From NCBI RefSeq assembly GCF_042680125.1, contig NZ_JBHTNY010000030.1: a stretch of DNA of 64,000 nucleotides; one strand, 5' to 3'. The position numbers and the translations under genes were made by a program. Shown here piece by piece: positions 9,570 through 17,734 of this stretch. Numbering within the stretch: position 1 is the first letter of the stretch; every line of letters begins with the position of its first letter. The notes beneath the pieces are model-generated. The model was not told the origin of the DNA. It saw nothing but the letters and a program-made list of their open reading frames with translations, and did no database searches. This DNA is from Robinsoniella peoriensis. GTDB taxonomy: Bacteria > Bacillota > Clostridia > Lachnospirales > Lachnospiraceae.

Positions 9570-11303
9570 CTACTCCTCATACTCCACTAACGGCTGTATC
9601 ACCCTGGCTATTGTCCCTCCACACGGCGCCTCCTGAAAGAATAGCCCATAATTCTCCCCAAACTGCAGTTTAATCCTCTGGGCAATACTGCGGATAGCCA
9701 TGCCCTTCTTTTCTTCACTCTTGATATCCGCCAGCATCTTCTTCATTTCTTCCATATCTGCCGTTTCACCGTCATCCTCTACTTCAAAGTAAAGCCTGTC
9801 ATCCCGCTGGTAAATACTGATATAGATATTGCCCTCTCTTCCGGTGGGCAGAACTCCATGCTGGATGGCATTTTCCACCAGCGGCTGTATTACAAACCTC
9901 ATAGTCGCCCATTTTTTCACTCCCTCCTGGATCTCAATATGGAATTGGATCTGGTCTGACACGCGCAGTTCCTGAATGACAATGTAATTTTCCATATAGC
10001 GCACTTCTGTTTCCACAGAAATAAGCCGGTGTCCCGAATTCAGGGTCAGTCGGTATAAATCTGCAATAGCCAGTACCACTTTTCCTGTCTTCTCCGCTTT
10101 TTCCAGCCTGCTCATCCAATATGCCGTATCCAGATTATTATATAGAAAATGAGGATCTACCTGTGCCTGCAGTGCATTTAACTCAGCCTCGGTCTGCAGC
10201 ACTTTTCCTGTCAGCACTTCATTGACCAGTTCATTCATGCGTTTTGTCATTGCATTGAACTGCCTGCTCAAAATTCCAATCTCGTCATTGCTCTCAAATT
10301 CCAGCTGAACGTTGTAATTATCTTCCTTTACTTCCACAATCTTATTCGTCAGCAGCCTCAGCGGCCTTAAAATACTTCTTGCAAAAATAAACGTAATCCA
10401 GAAACATAACATCGTACTGACTGCAATTCCCAACAGTAAAAGACTGCGTATCTTACGGTTTTCTGCCAATAATTTAGTAATATCAATACCACTCATAAGG
10501 GTCCATCCGGTATCCGATATATCAATTCCATAAACTAAAGTATTCTTTCCACTGTTAATAAAGGGCATCTTTTTAGCACTGCGCACATCCTTTATGTCAG
10601 ATTCCACCATCTCTGTTTCCCCTGTATTTAGTAATATTTCCCCCTGGGAATCAACCAACGCAATATAACCGGGATACGTGTCTATATACTCCTGAAACTG
10701 TTTCTCCGTTTTTGAGACAGGAATATTAATCCACTGTGTTCCCAGTGTTTCTTTCAAATTCTCTGTATTTTGGATGCTCCTCAACAAAGTCAGGTATTCT
10801 GCATTCCCATTTTGATCCCTTTCCCCGGTTCCCGTCCATAGAATTTTCCCTTTCATCGCTTCAAGCTGCTTCTCTTGTTCTTCTCCCAGATCATAGGAAG
10901 TAAGCCCTCCGGCACTTAAGATCAGACCATTCTTCCCCTGTATAAAAATAGATTTCACAAAATGATTCTGTCCGGTATAAAACATCAGACTTTTTGCCAC
11001 CTGGTTCTGGTGGCGTACCCGCTCCTGTTCTGTCATGGATTCAGCCAGCAAGGTGGCACGTACGTCTTGATTTTGAATGATAAAAAGAGACAGGCTGTGG
11101 GCATAATCCGTCACATATGTTATATTTTCAGAGATATTATTTAGTATATAGAGAGAGGCCGCCTCCTGCTTCTCCCTCACAATTTCCAATGCCTTTTGAT
11201 ATAAAAGTGTTCCTATGATCGCCATTGGAATCATTGACATGGCAATTGCCAGTAAAAACACCTTAATATTCAAGCTTACAAACCTGGATTTTATCTTCTT
11301 CAA
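9570..11303 (-). CDS. YesM-type sensor histidine kinase
   Basis: Membrane sensor kinase of a two-component system. A first transmembrane helix (about residues 13-34) is followed by a roughly 250-residue extracellular sensor region, a second helix (about 286-308), a HAMP domain, the YesM-type phosphoacceptor motif QVDPHFLYNN (His about 385) and an ATPase domain with N-box QPLVENAIQHG (about 473-483). The start is a TTG overlapping the TGA stop of the upstream response regulator by four bases; an in-frame ATG nearby is not available. This implies coupled translation. By position it probably senses the sugar handled by the adjacent importer operon. Confidence 0.92.
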   Translation of the reverse strand: MKKIKSRFVSLNIKVFLLAIAMSMIPMAIIGTLLYQKALEIVREKQEAASLYILNNISENITYVTDYAHSLSLFIIQNQDVRATLLAESMTEQERVRHQNQVAKSLMFYTGQNHFVKSIFIQGKNGLILSAGGLTSYDLGEEQEKQLEAMKGKILWTGTGERDQNGNAEYLTLLRSIQNTENLKETLGTQWINIPVSKTEKQFQEYIDTYPGYIALVDSQGEILLNTGETEMVESDIKDVRSAKKMPFINSGKNTLVYGIDISDTGWTLMSGIDITKLLAENRKIRSLLLLGIAVSTMLCFWITFIFARSILRPLRLLTNKIVEVKEDNYNVQLEFESNDEIGILSRQFNAMTKRMNELVNEVLTGKVLQTEAELNALQAQVDPHFLYNNLDTAYWMSRLEKAEKTGKVVLAIADLYRLTLNSGHRLISVETEVRYMENYIVIQELRVSDQIQFHIEIQEGVKKWATMRFVIQPLVENAIQHGVLPTGREGNIYISIYQRDDRLYFEVEDDGETADMEEMKKMLADIKSEEKKGMAIRSIAQRIKLQFGENYGLFFQEAPCGGTIARVIQPLVEYEE

Positions 11304-12931
11304 GTTATTTTTCCATCCTCTCGCAAGTCAATGTGATTTCTATATTCTTTTGGTGAGTATCCGGTATACTTCTTAAATACCAGGTTGAAATATTTGTAAT
11401 TCTGGTAACCTGACTTTTCCGAAACCTGATATATTTTTAAATCCAGATTTTTTAGCAGCTCTTTTGCCATATCGATCCGGAACTGGTTCAGATAATCGCT
11501 GAAATTCATTCCGGTCTGGGATTTAAATACCTGGCTGAAGTGATTTGGCGTGATATAAAGTTCCGCTACGATCTGGCTGATGCGGATTTCGTCCATATAA
11601 TGTTTAGCTATGTACTGCATAGATTTCTGTATAATCACATTATATTTCGCACCTTCTGTAGAATTTAACACCTGTACAGTTTCCCGGCATAGATTCAATA
11701 TATACCGCTTTAAAGCCGAAAAGCTTCCGATGCCTTCCATCTCCCTTAAGCAGTCCCTGCTCTCCCCCGTCACTTCCAAAGGATTGATGGACATCTCTTC
11801 TAAATTAGAAGCCACAATCATCCAGATACGCACACATGCTGTTTTCACCTTTTCAAATTCTGTTTGTTTCTGATAGGCTTCTTCAAAAATGTTCTGAACA
11901 ATCTCAAGCATTCTGTCCCCATCATACTGAAGCATCGCCTGTACCAGTTCATTTTCTTTCTTCTGGATATTCAGATAAGTTTTCCGCTCTTTTCCCATAC
12001 TCTCATGATAGTGAATCATATACTCTCCCGGCATATAAGGTCTGCACCGCAGCGCCTGCAGTGCCTCCCGGTAAGATTGCCTTATCTCTTCTATCTTATC
12101 TTTACGATCTCCCAGAGATACCGTAATATAGAATCCCAACTCACCCTTTATTTGCTGATAAAGCCTGCTCAAAGCTTCTCTGTCCGCCTTTTCTTCCTGT
12201 CCCTGCTCCATCAGGATCACCACAAAATGCGTGCCATTGTCCCGGAACACCGTCTCCTGAGACGACAGTCCCAATATATTTCTTATGGACTCCTCTATGG
12301 ATTCTTCCAGGCAGCGCCTTTCCTCCACAGAATGCTGTGTCAAAAGGAAAAAATCATCCACCGTAATCAGTAAAACCCGATAACAGGGACCTGCAAACTC
12401 AAGGCCCAGCTTTGAAAGCTGCCCTGTCACCTCTTCCCTTCTCGCCTGATCCGTCAATTTCTCACTGATCAAAGCATTCAGCAGCCTGCTGCGCACATAA
12501 TCATAATTTTCTTCCACAAAAGTCTGCTGAAAAATCTCCCGTTCCTGACGCGCCTTTTCTTTTTCTATTTCTTTTTTTAATTTTACAACTGTCTCCAGCA
12601 ATTCATCGGCGTCAATTGGTTTCAGTAGATATTCAAAAACTCCAATCTGCAATGCCTGTTTCGCATAAGAGAAATCATCATAGCCACTTAGAATTACAAT
12701 TTTCATCCACGGGTAAGCACTGCGGATTCTCTTGGATAAGGACAGCCCATCTTCTCTCGGCATCCGAATATCCGTCAAAATAATTTCCGGCTGTAATTCT
12801 TTTACTAACTCAAACCCGCTGACTCCATTAGCTGCCTCACCGCAGATCTGAAATCCTTCCTTTTCCCAATCCAGGGAAAGAATAATGCCTTTTCGTACAA
12901 TAAAATCATCTTCCACAACCAGTATCTTCAT
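11300..12931 (-). CDS. YesN-type response regulator with AraC DNA-binding domain
   Basis: Cytoplasmic response regulator: an N-terminal receiver domain with acidic pocket VVEDD and phosphoacceptor Asp about 54 (ILTDIRMP), a long central linker, and a C-terminal AraC/XylS double helix-turn-helix (about residues 440-540, ending with the usual SPKEYR motif). The start ATG at 12931 follows AAAGGAT. It is the first gene of the pair with the kinase, and both point away from their promoter at 12932-13203. Family knowledge says such pairs switch on nearby ABC sugar importers; here the operon beginning at 8647 is the natural target, but no shared site was identified. Confidence 0.92.
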   Translation of the reverse strand: MKILVVEDDFIVRKGIILSLDWEKEGFQICGEAANGVSGFELVKELQPEIILTDIRMPREDGLSLSKRIRSAYPWMKIVILSGYDDFSYAKQALQIGVFEYLLKPIDADELLETVVKLKKEIEKEKARQEREIFQQTFVEENYDYVRSRLLNALISEKLTDQARREEVTGQLSKLGLEFAGPCYRVLLITVDDFFLLTQHSVEERRCLEESIEESIRNILGLSSQETVFRDNGTHFVVILMEQGQEEKADREALSRLYQQIKGELGFYITVSLGDRKDKIEEIRQSYREALQALRCRPYMPGEYMIHYHESMGKERKTYLNIQKKENELVQAMLQYDGDRMLEIVQNIFEEAYQKQTEFEKVKTACVRIWMIVASNLEEMSINPLEVTGESRDCLREMEGIGSFSALKRYILNLCRETVQVLNSTEGAKYNVIIQKSMQYIAKHYMDEIRISQIVAELYITPNHFSQVFKSQTGMNFSDYLNQFRIDMAKELLKNLDLKIYQVSEKSGYQNYKYFNLVFKKYTGYSPKEYRNHIDLREDGKIT

Positions 12932-13125
12932 AATTTTTAATCCTTTCGGTCCGCTCAGAAACAGACTCCCCGGTTAGTCCACAGTCTCCATTGTAACGTT
13001 CCGGATGCTTTCCATCTCTGCATGTTCATATAAATTTACTATAAAACAATCATTTCATATTTGCAATATAAACATCCTTTTCCATGCCACTCTTATCTTT
13101 TGTGCTGCACTTCTTACCACGGCTA

Positions 13126-13154
13126 TTGACGAACGGTTTATTCTTCATTATACT
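13126..13154 (+). promoter_or_regulatory. Promoter of the EFR1-like gene
   Basis: TTGACG at 13126-13131 and TATACT at 13149-13154 are separated by 17 bases, a good vegetative promoter, ending 49 bases before the ATG at 13204. The divergent response regulator gene starts at 12931, so both promoters share the region 12932-13203. I saw no clear promoter for the regulator. Confidence 0.6.
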
Positions 13155-13203
13155 TTAAGAAATAAAAACACCACAAAGCGTGTTAAAGGCGGTGAATCTT
13201 ATC

Positions 13204-13971
13204 ATGATCGGAATCTATTTTAGCGGCACAGGCAATACCAGACATTGCGTAGAAAAATTTACAAAAGCATATGACCCTGAAGCAATCGTTTATTCGATTG
13301 AAGACATTCGGCTGCCAGAACTAATCCGCAGTGAAACAGAGATTGTATTTGGATATCCCACACAATACAGCAGCATGCCAAAAATACTGCGCGATTTTAT
13401 GATCCAAAATCAGGAGCTATGGCAGGGAAAAAAAGTTTTCATTCTGACAACCATGAGAATGTTCAGTGGAGACGGAGCAGGTGTATTGGCAAGACTGCTG
13501 GAAACTTTTGGTGCAGCGGTAACCGGCGGTTTACACTTAAAAATGCCAGACAGTATCAGTGATGAAAAAGTTCTGAAAACTACATTAGAAAAGAACAGAC
13601 AGCTTGTAACAGAATCAGAAGAAAAAATAAAGAAGGCAGTACAAAAATTGCAGATGGGCAAACCTCCGCAAGAGGGATTAGGTGCTTTCAGCCATCTTGC
13701 CGGGTTGTTTGGTCAAAGGCTGTATTTTTACAATAAAACAAAACGATATACAGACAAGCTAACCATACATTCCAAAAAATGTATCGGATGCGGTAAATGT
13801 GTTAAGTTATGCCCTATGAAAAACATCGTTATGGAAAATGGCATTGCCAAATCGGGAGATCAGTGTACTATGTGCTATCGCTGCATTAATCATTGTCCAA
13901 AACAGGCAATTACATTATTAGGTCATCGTGTATATGAACAAGGCTGGATAGAAAAATATCTGCAAAAATAA
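13204..13971 (+). CDS. EFR1-family flavodoxin-ferredoxin fusion
   Basis: Predicted cytoplasmic electron-transfer protein. The N-terminal half is flavodoxin-like with the FMN phosphate loop FSGTGNTRH (residues about 5-13). The C-terminal part carries two [4Fe-4S] motifs, CIGCGKCVKLCP and CTMCYRCINHCP. Family members of this length (255 residues) are common in clostridia; their partners are poorly known. ATG at 13204 is chosen because GGCGGTGA stands about eight bases upstream; earlier TTG and GTG codons lack a properly spaced site. A promoter precedes it at 13126-13154, and a 25-codon open frame with a strong ribosome binding site follows. Confidence 0.88.
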   Translation: MIGIYFSGTGNTRHCVEKFTKAYDPEAIVYSIEDIRLPELIRSETEIVFGYPTQYSSMPKILRDFMIQNQELWQGKKVFILTTMRMFSGDGAGVLARLLETFGAAVTGGLHLKMPDSISDEKVLKTTLEKNRQLVTESEEKIKKAVQKLQMGKPPQEGLGAFSHLAGLFGQRLYFYNKTKRYTDKLTIHSKKCIGCGKCVKLCPMKNIVMENGIAKSGDQCTMCYRCINHCPKQAITLLGHRVYEQGWIEKYLQK

Positions 13972-13990
13972 AATACGGAGGAAAGTCTAT

Positions 13991-14068
13991 ATGCATACCT
14001 TACTCATTTTAAATCTGATCATGCTATTCATAATAAATTTGATTGATTCATGGTACGTGCGAATTTAA
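13991..14068 (+). pseudogene. Truncated start of a membrane protein gene (25 codons)
   Basis: An ATG behind a strong GGAGGA opens a 25-residue, very hydrophobic frame (begins MHTLLILNL) that stops at 14066. It lies 19 bases after the EFR1-like gene, as an operon partner would. The best reading is the front end of a lost membrane protein gene, since the following sequence belongs to another broken gene on the opposite strand. A genuine small membrane peptide is the alternative. Confidence 0.4.
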
Positions 14069-14078
14069 GTTACAGTTG

Positions 14079-14359
14079 TCAATTTTTCAATTTCTGATTT
14101 ACCTTTACTAACTTGAGAATCCAAAAAAGCATATCTCCAAATAATATTAGTATGAAAGCCGGCAGAAACAGTGATGGTAATTCAATCACTAATGCTGTTT
14201 GCATTGTAAGATATCAACCTCTCCAGAAAAGTTATGATGCATAGGTACATTTTCTGGTATATTCGTCCAATTCACTATCAGATATATGGCTGTCCCTATT
14301 ATCATAATAAGACACAACATATTTATAGCAATATCAAATTTACTATTCTTTATCTTCAA
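14079..14359 (-). pseudogene. Broken DUF1648-like membrane protein gene
   Basis: Two adjacent minus-strand frames together resemble a DUF1648 protein. Fragment one (14189-14359) begins with TTG seven bases behind GGAGG and encodes a transmembrane segment followed by WTNIPENVPMHHNFSGEVD, the typical DUF1648 pattern of proline, histidine and GxxD. It stops after 56 residues. Fragment two (14079-14204, other frame) encodes 41 residues with one more hydrophobic helix and a basic tail. The total is shorter than usual family members, so both a frameshift and an internal deletion are likely. DUF1648 membrane proteins often sit beside small regulators; none is left here. Confidence 0.6.
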
Positions 14360-14458
14360 CCCATCGCCTCCACAACTTCAAAATTATAGGTATATTCTAC
14401 CATTTATCAATACCATTAGCAACGATATTATGTACTTACAAAAATACACAAAAAACTA

Positions 14459-14489
14459 TTGACCTTCTCGTCGCGTCAACTTGTATGAT
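14459..14489 (+). promoter_or_regulatory. Promoter with MerR-like 19-base spacer
   Basis: TTGACC (14459-14464) and TATGAT (14484-14489) are separated by 19 bases, two more than normal. Such a spacing is the hallmark of promoters activated by MerR-family proteins, which untwist the spacer. TTGAC and GTCAA (14459-14463, 14475-14479) form an inverted repeat within it. The gene downstream is the DUF2268 protein at 14522. No MerR gene is in the window. Confidence 0.5.
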
Positions 14490-14521
14490 AACTATAGATC
14501 AGATAGAAAAGGAGCAATAAT

Positions 14522-15433
14522 ATGGAAATCAAGAATATACGATCAGATGTAATTTACAAGAAAATGATATCTGTCCCTATGGAAAAAAAGAACGACATAT
14601 ATCGTTATGAAATGATGAAACCCTTTGAGAAAAAATGGGCTTGTTACTGCGTACCGCTCAAGGCGAAGCAGGAAAATGGTTATGACGTAATTATGGCAAG
14701 TAATATGTTAGGATATCTGAATCCTTCAGAAATAGATAAGAGCCAGGAAGAAAGCGTTCAGCTGCTGTCTGATGACGCATTTTGGAAAAGCTGCCAGCAC
14801 TCCATAGAAGACGCACTTGGCCGGTTTGAACATGCCGGTATTGAATTACCGGTTCAGAAATATTTATATACTATTCTGCTTGCAGATCCCCAGAGTCCAT
14901 ATACCATACTTAGCGATGGCTATTCCGGCGACGGCGGCATACCTGGATACATTTTTGGTGCAATTACACCAAACGAATACACCATTGGGCGTATACCGGC
15001 TGCCCTCGCTCATGAGTGCAACCATAATGTGCGGTTTCAATTTGAGAAATGGCATGATGATATATCCCTGGCAGGTATGATGGTCACGGAGGGTTTGGCT
15101 GAAAACTATGCCACCTTCATCTACGGAGAAGAAAAACTGGGGCCCTGGGTCAGTAAAATAGATATGGACACTCTGGACAACTATATAAAACCACTCATCC
15201 GAGATGCCCTGGACGTGAAAGGAATGGATAACTTAACATCATATCTCTATGGGGATGAAATTGCAAAAATGCAGGGTTATTTTCCTGTGGGTCTGCCCTT
15301 TTGTGCCGGCTATGCATGTGGGTATTATATGATTAAGCATTATTTAGAAAAGACGTGTAAAACCATTATTGAAGCAACACTTATCCCTACCGATGAAATA
15401 CTCAGAGAAATAGAGGATTTTTGGGAAGATTAA
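14522..15433 (+). CDS. DUF2268 family putative zinc protease
   Basis: Soluble protein of 303 residues with the metalloprotease-like motif HECNH near residue 165 (AALAHECNHNVR), followed by a second acidic region (TEGLAENYA) that could give the third zinc ligand. This arrangement is typical of DUF2268, a predicted Zn-dependent protease group without well-known substrates. No signal peptide is seen. AAAGGAGC precedes the ATG. The gene stands alone behind a promoter with a 19-base spacer, which suggests induction by a MerR-type activator encoded elsewhere. Confidence 0.85.
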   Translation: MEIKNIRSDVIYKKMISVPMEKKNDIYRYEMMKPFEKKWACYCVPLKAKQENGYDVIMASNMLGYLNPSEIDKSQEESVQLLSDDAFWKSCQHSIEDALGRFEHAGIELPVQKYLYTILLADPQSPYTILSDGYSGDGGIPGYIFGAITPNEYTIGRIPAALAHECNHNVRFQFEKWHDDISLAGMMVTEGLAENYATFIYGEEKLGPWVSKIDMDTLDNYIKPLIRDALDVKGMDNLTSYLYGDEIAKMQGYFPVGLPFCAGYACGYYMIKHYLEKTCKTIIEATLIPTDEILREIEDFWED

Positions 15434-15517
15434 GGAATGCCAATTGTTATCAGGGCACAGGATTCCATTGTCCTGTACCAGCTTTGTATCAATAAACTGG
15501 ATCCCATTGGATACTAA

Positions 15518-15566
15518 GCGGGCACTGAGCTGCGAAATGCATCAGGATTTCACAGTGAATGCCCGC
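15518..15566. terminator. Hairpin between convergent genes
   Basis: GCGGGCA (15518-15524) can pair with TGCCCGC (15560-15566), with further pairing of CTG and CAG after a two-base bulge. It lies in the 193-base gap between the stops of the DUF2268 gene and the nitroreductase gene. There is no good T run on either side, so it may be a structured end of transcript more than a classic terminator. I see nothing else in the gap. Confidence 0.35.
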
Positions 15567-15626
15567 AGGCCCCAAAAAGCGCTCACCCCTTCTCTTTCCG
15601 AGCACCTAATTCTTTCCACAGTTATT

Positions 15627-16145
15627 CTAAAGTTTCTCGTATGAAACCAGTTCATCCACCGGGATACGTGTTTGGCTGTGCCGATTGGGATCCCCTTCTT
15701 CTTGGGCAGAATATCCAATCACCAGTATATTAATCGGCTCCAGGTTGGATGGAATATGAAATTCTTCACGCAGGATATCCGGTTTAAAATAGCAAACCCA
15801 GACACTTCCCAGTCCAAGTTCAGTCGCCTGAAGCATCATATGGTCTGTCAGAATTGAAGCATCAATATCCCCTGTCTGCTTTTTATCAAATGGGCGAACC
15901 CATGCTTTATTGTGATCTGCACACACAATAATCGCCAACGGTGCATGAAATACATTTGCTGCCTTTTCAATCTTTGCCATACCTTCCGCTTCCTGAACAA
16001 CCAGCAAATGAACAGGCTGAAGATTTGCCGCAGTCGGCGCTGCATGTGCTGCTTCCAGAATCTGATCCAGCTTTTCTTTTTCTACCTTCTGTTCTGTATA
16101 AGAACGCACAGAAGACCTTTTTTTCGCAATCTCAAGAAAACTCAT
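15627..16145 (-). CDS. Nitroreductase family protein
   Basis: FMN-dependent oxidoreductase of the short nitroreductase type (172 residues). The N-terminus has the family signature RSSVRSYTEQKV for FMN phosphate binding, followed by EAAHAAPTAANLQP, and the C-terminal half keeps the GLGSVWVC segment. It probably reduces nitro compounds, quinones or flavins with NAD(P)H as a cytoplasmic dimer; the true substrate cannot be read from sequence. AAAGGAGG stands just before the ATG at 16145. It is divergent from an HxlR regulator, the usual controller of such redox genes, and both promoters overlap in the region between. Confidence 0.92.
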   Translation of the reverse strand: MSFLEIAKKRSSVRSYTEQKVEKEKLDQILEAAHAAPTAANLQPVHLLVVQEAEGMAKIEKAANVFHAPLAIIVCADHNKAWVRPFDKKQTGDIDASILTDHMMLQATELGLGSVWVCYFKPDILREEFHIPSNLEPINILVIGYSAQEEGDPNRHSQTRIPVDELVSYEKL

Positions 16146-16190
16146 AATTACCTCCTTTAATCAGGGTGTTAAATTGTAGTTAATAGTATC

Positions 16191-16261
16191 TGCCTGCAGG
16201 CAAAGGTTGATATATTTACCAACTTCAGCTATAATTATAGCATTAATATTCATTAGAACAA
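16191..16261. promoter_or_regulatory. Overlapping divergent promoters of nitroreductase and hxlR
   Basis: Minus strand: TTGTTC (16256-16261), 16 bases, TATAAT (16234-16239) for the nitroreductase. Plus strand: TTGATA (16207-16212), 17 bases, TATAAT (16230-16235) for hxlR; the two -10 boxes overlap. An inverted repeat GTTG-N10-CAAC (16206-16223) covers the hxlR -35 and the start region of the nitroreductase transcript, and a perfect palindrome TGCCTGCAGGCA lies at 16191-16202. Either could be the HxlR operator. Confidence 0.6.
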
Positions 16262-16323
16262 GTATGCACTTTTATGGTATATAGTACCCAAAAAGATAGT
16301 GTAAAAAATACAGAGGTGAAAAA

Positions 16324-16680
16324 ATGAAATGTCCAAGCACATATAACTGTCCCGTGGAAGCCACACTAGAACTGATTGGCGGTAAATACAAAGCACTGAT
16401 TTTGTTTCATTTGATAGAAGGGACCCTTCGTTTCAGCGAACTGCACCGGAACATTCCAAATGCTACTCCTAAAATGCTGACACAACAGCTTCGGGAGCTG
16501 GAACGTGACAACCTGATTTTGCGAACCGTCTATCCGGTTATCCCGCCAAAAGTAGAATATCAGCTTACAGACTTTGGAAAAAGTATTATTCCTGTTCTGG
16601 AATCTATGTGTGACTGGGGGCACAACTATCTTAGCGGGCTTGATCTGACAGTTACTTCCGCGTCATCCGAAACAAAATAA
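16324..16680 (+). CDS. HxlR family transcriptional regulator
   Basis: Winged-helix regulator of 118 residues. After MKCPSTYNCP, which supplies two cysteines (3 and 9) that could act as a redox or electrophile switch, comes the family core: IGGKYKALIL, RFSELHRNIPNATPKMLTQQLRELE (recognition helix) and the wing ending in DWG. HxlR proteins commonly repress a divergent oxidoreductase gene until they meet a reactive chemical. The nitroreductase next door fits this pattern exactly. The start ATG has GAGGTG before it. Confidence 0.92.
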   Translation: MKCPSTYNCPVEATLELIGGKYKALILFHLIEGTLRFSELHRNIPNATPKMLTQQLRELERDNLILRTVYPVIPPKVEYQLTDFGKSIIPVLESMCDWGHNYLSGLDLTVTSASSETK

Positions 16681-16699
16681 AGTAAAATTCAAAAACCTG

Positions 16700-16933
16700 T
16701 TATTCTATAATCTGAGATTTTCTTTTCTTCTTTTTCTCTGCCTTTTCCTGCCTTTCTTCATACATTTCCCGTATCCAAATTTTAACCGGAGCTTTCCACT
16801 GCTCCTTCTTATTTGGGATGTTTTTTATCAGACTTTTCGGATTTAATCCCATTTCTTTTGCCATTCGTATCTCTTCTTCTGATATCCTGCATTTTTTCTT
16901 TGCCTCATCCCACAGCTCTTGTTTGTATGCCAT
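16700..16933 (-). CDS. Small lysine-rich conserved protein, unknown function
   Basis: A 77-residue, strongly basic protein that starts MAYKQELWDEAKKKC, has a conserved-looking middle with GLNPKSLIKNIPN and ends in a run of lysines and arginines. Similar short proteins occur in many Lachnospiraceae, as far as I recall, but no function is known to me. AAGGGGAT precedes the ATG. It ends 19 bases from the end of hxlR in convergent orientation. Confidence 0.7.
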   Translation of the reverse strand: MAYKQELWDEAKKKCRISEEEIRMAKEMGLNPKSLIKNIPNKKEQWKAPVKIWIREMYEERQEKAEKKKKRKSQIIE

Positions 16934-17065
16934 TTCAATCCCCTTTCTGACCGTACATTTCTATTTCTTCTTAACTTTTTCTGATTTTAAGGATAACAAT
17001 TGTTGGTGCAGTTATTATACCATTCATTTCCAGATAAAACAATTGTGAAGAAGACCGTCTTTTTA

Positions 17066-17146
17066 TTTTGCAAAGAAAACTTTGCAAAACTTATTGACAA
17101 GTACGCTTGGCAGATGTATGATAGTAATGTAAAGAAAACTTGGCAA
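17066..17146 (+). promoter_or_regulatory. Promoter flanked by two operators of the DUF6442/XRE pair
   Basis: A clear promoter (TTGACA 17094-17099, 17 bases, TATGAT 17117-17122) is bracketed by two related palindromes. Site one (17066-17089) has perfect 10-base arms, TTTTGCAAAG and CTTTGCAAAA, around AAAA. Site two (17127-17146) is an imperfect version, ATGTAAAG and CTTGGCAA around the same AAAA. The centres are about 59 bases apart. The XRE protein encoded at 17483 is the likely ligand, giving autoregulation. Confidence 0.75.
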
Positions 17147-17166
17147 CCTAATCAGGAGGTATTGTT

Positions 17167-17478
17167 ATGAATAAAGAACAGATTTTAGCAAGAAGCAGAG
17201 CAGAAAAAACAGATGAAGGCATGCAGCAGGCAGAAAACAGAGGACGCAGAATAGGTATCAGCGCCTTTTGCCTTGTATTTATTTTTATAGCTATATTTAA
17301 CGTATTAAATGGACAGCATAGTTACGCACCCTACGCAATGTTCTGGGCATTTGTTGCAGCCGAGGCATATCCGAAATACCGTTTCACTAAAAATAAGGCA
17401 TACTTAATATCTACCGTTGCCGGTGCCATTGCTTCCATAGCTTCACTGGCAAGCTTTGTTATAAGTGTGTTGAGGTAA
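17167..17478 (+). CDS. DUF6442-like small membrane protein
   Basis: A 103-residue protein with a polar N-terminus (about 37 residues, beginning MNKEQILARSRAEK) and about three hydrophobic segments. The N-terminal pattern and the neighbour match DUF6442 proteins, which are typically encoded directly before an XRE regulator; function unknown. AGGAGG lies seven bases before the ATG. The regulator gene starts four bases after this stop, so the two are one transcript under the operator-flanked promoter at 17066-17146. Confidence 0.8.
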   Translation: MNKEQILARSRAEKTDEGMQQAENRGRRIGISAFCLVFIFIAIFNVLNGQHSYAPYAMFWAFVAAEAYPKYRFTKNKAYLISTVAGAIASIASLASFVISVLR

Positions 17479-17482
17479 AAAT

Positions 17483-17689
17483 ATGGATGAAAAATTAGTA
17501 CTAAAAAATAATCTGAAAGAAATACGGTCAGAACAAAAGCTCTCACAAAGCCAACTGGCGGAAATGGTGGGCGTATCCAGAAATACCATTAGTTCTATTG
17601 AAACAGGGCAGTTTAATCCAACTGCAAAATTAGCTTTGATTTTATGTATTGCATTGGATAAAAAATTCGAAGATCTCTTTTATTTTTAG
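17483..17689 (+). CDS. Small XRE-family helix-turn-helix regulator
   Basis: A 68-residue DNA-binding protein that is almost entirely one Cro/C1-type helix-turn-helix: KLSQSQLAEMVGVSRNTISSIETGQFNPTAKLALILCIALDKKFEDLF. Such minimal regulators bind palindromes as dimers. The two matching palindromes around the promoter of this operon are the expected targets. It follows the membrane protein gene by four bases; pairing of a mini-XRE regulator with a small membrane protein is common in clostridia, and the regulator may respond to its partner. Confidence 0.92.
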   Translation: MDEKLVLKNNLKEIRSEQKLSQSQLAEMVGVSRNTISSIETGQFNPTAKLALILCIALDKKFEDLFYF

Positions 17690-17694
17690 CAGAG

Positions 17695-17734
17695 TGGACC
17701 GTCCCGCACAGAGATTAAGGTGCCGGATGGTCCA
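17695..17734 (+). terminator. Hairpin after the DUF6442/XRE operon
   Basis: TGGACC (17695-17700) pairs with GGTCCA (17729-17734), and GCAC pairs with GTGC further in, six bases after the XRE stop. The following sequence (ATTTACATCTT) is only moderately T-rich. The remaining bases up to 17991 hold nothing I can identify. Confidence 0.5.
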
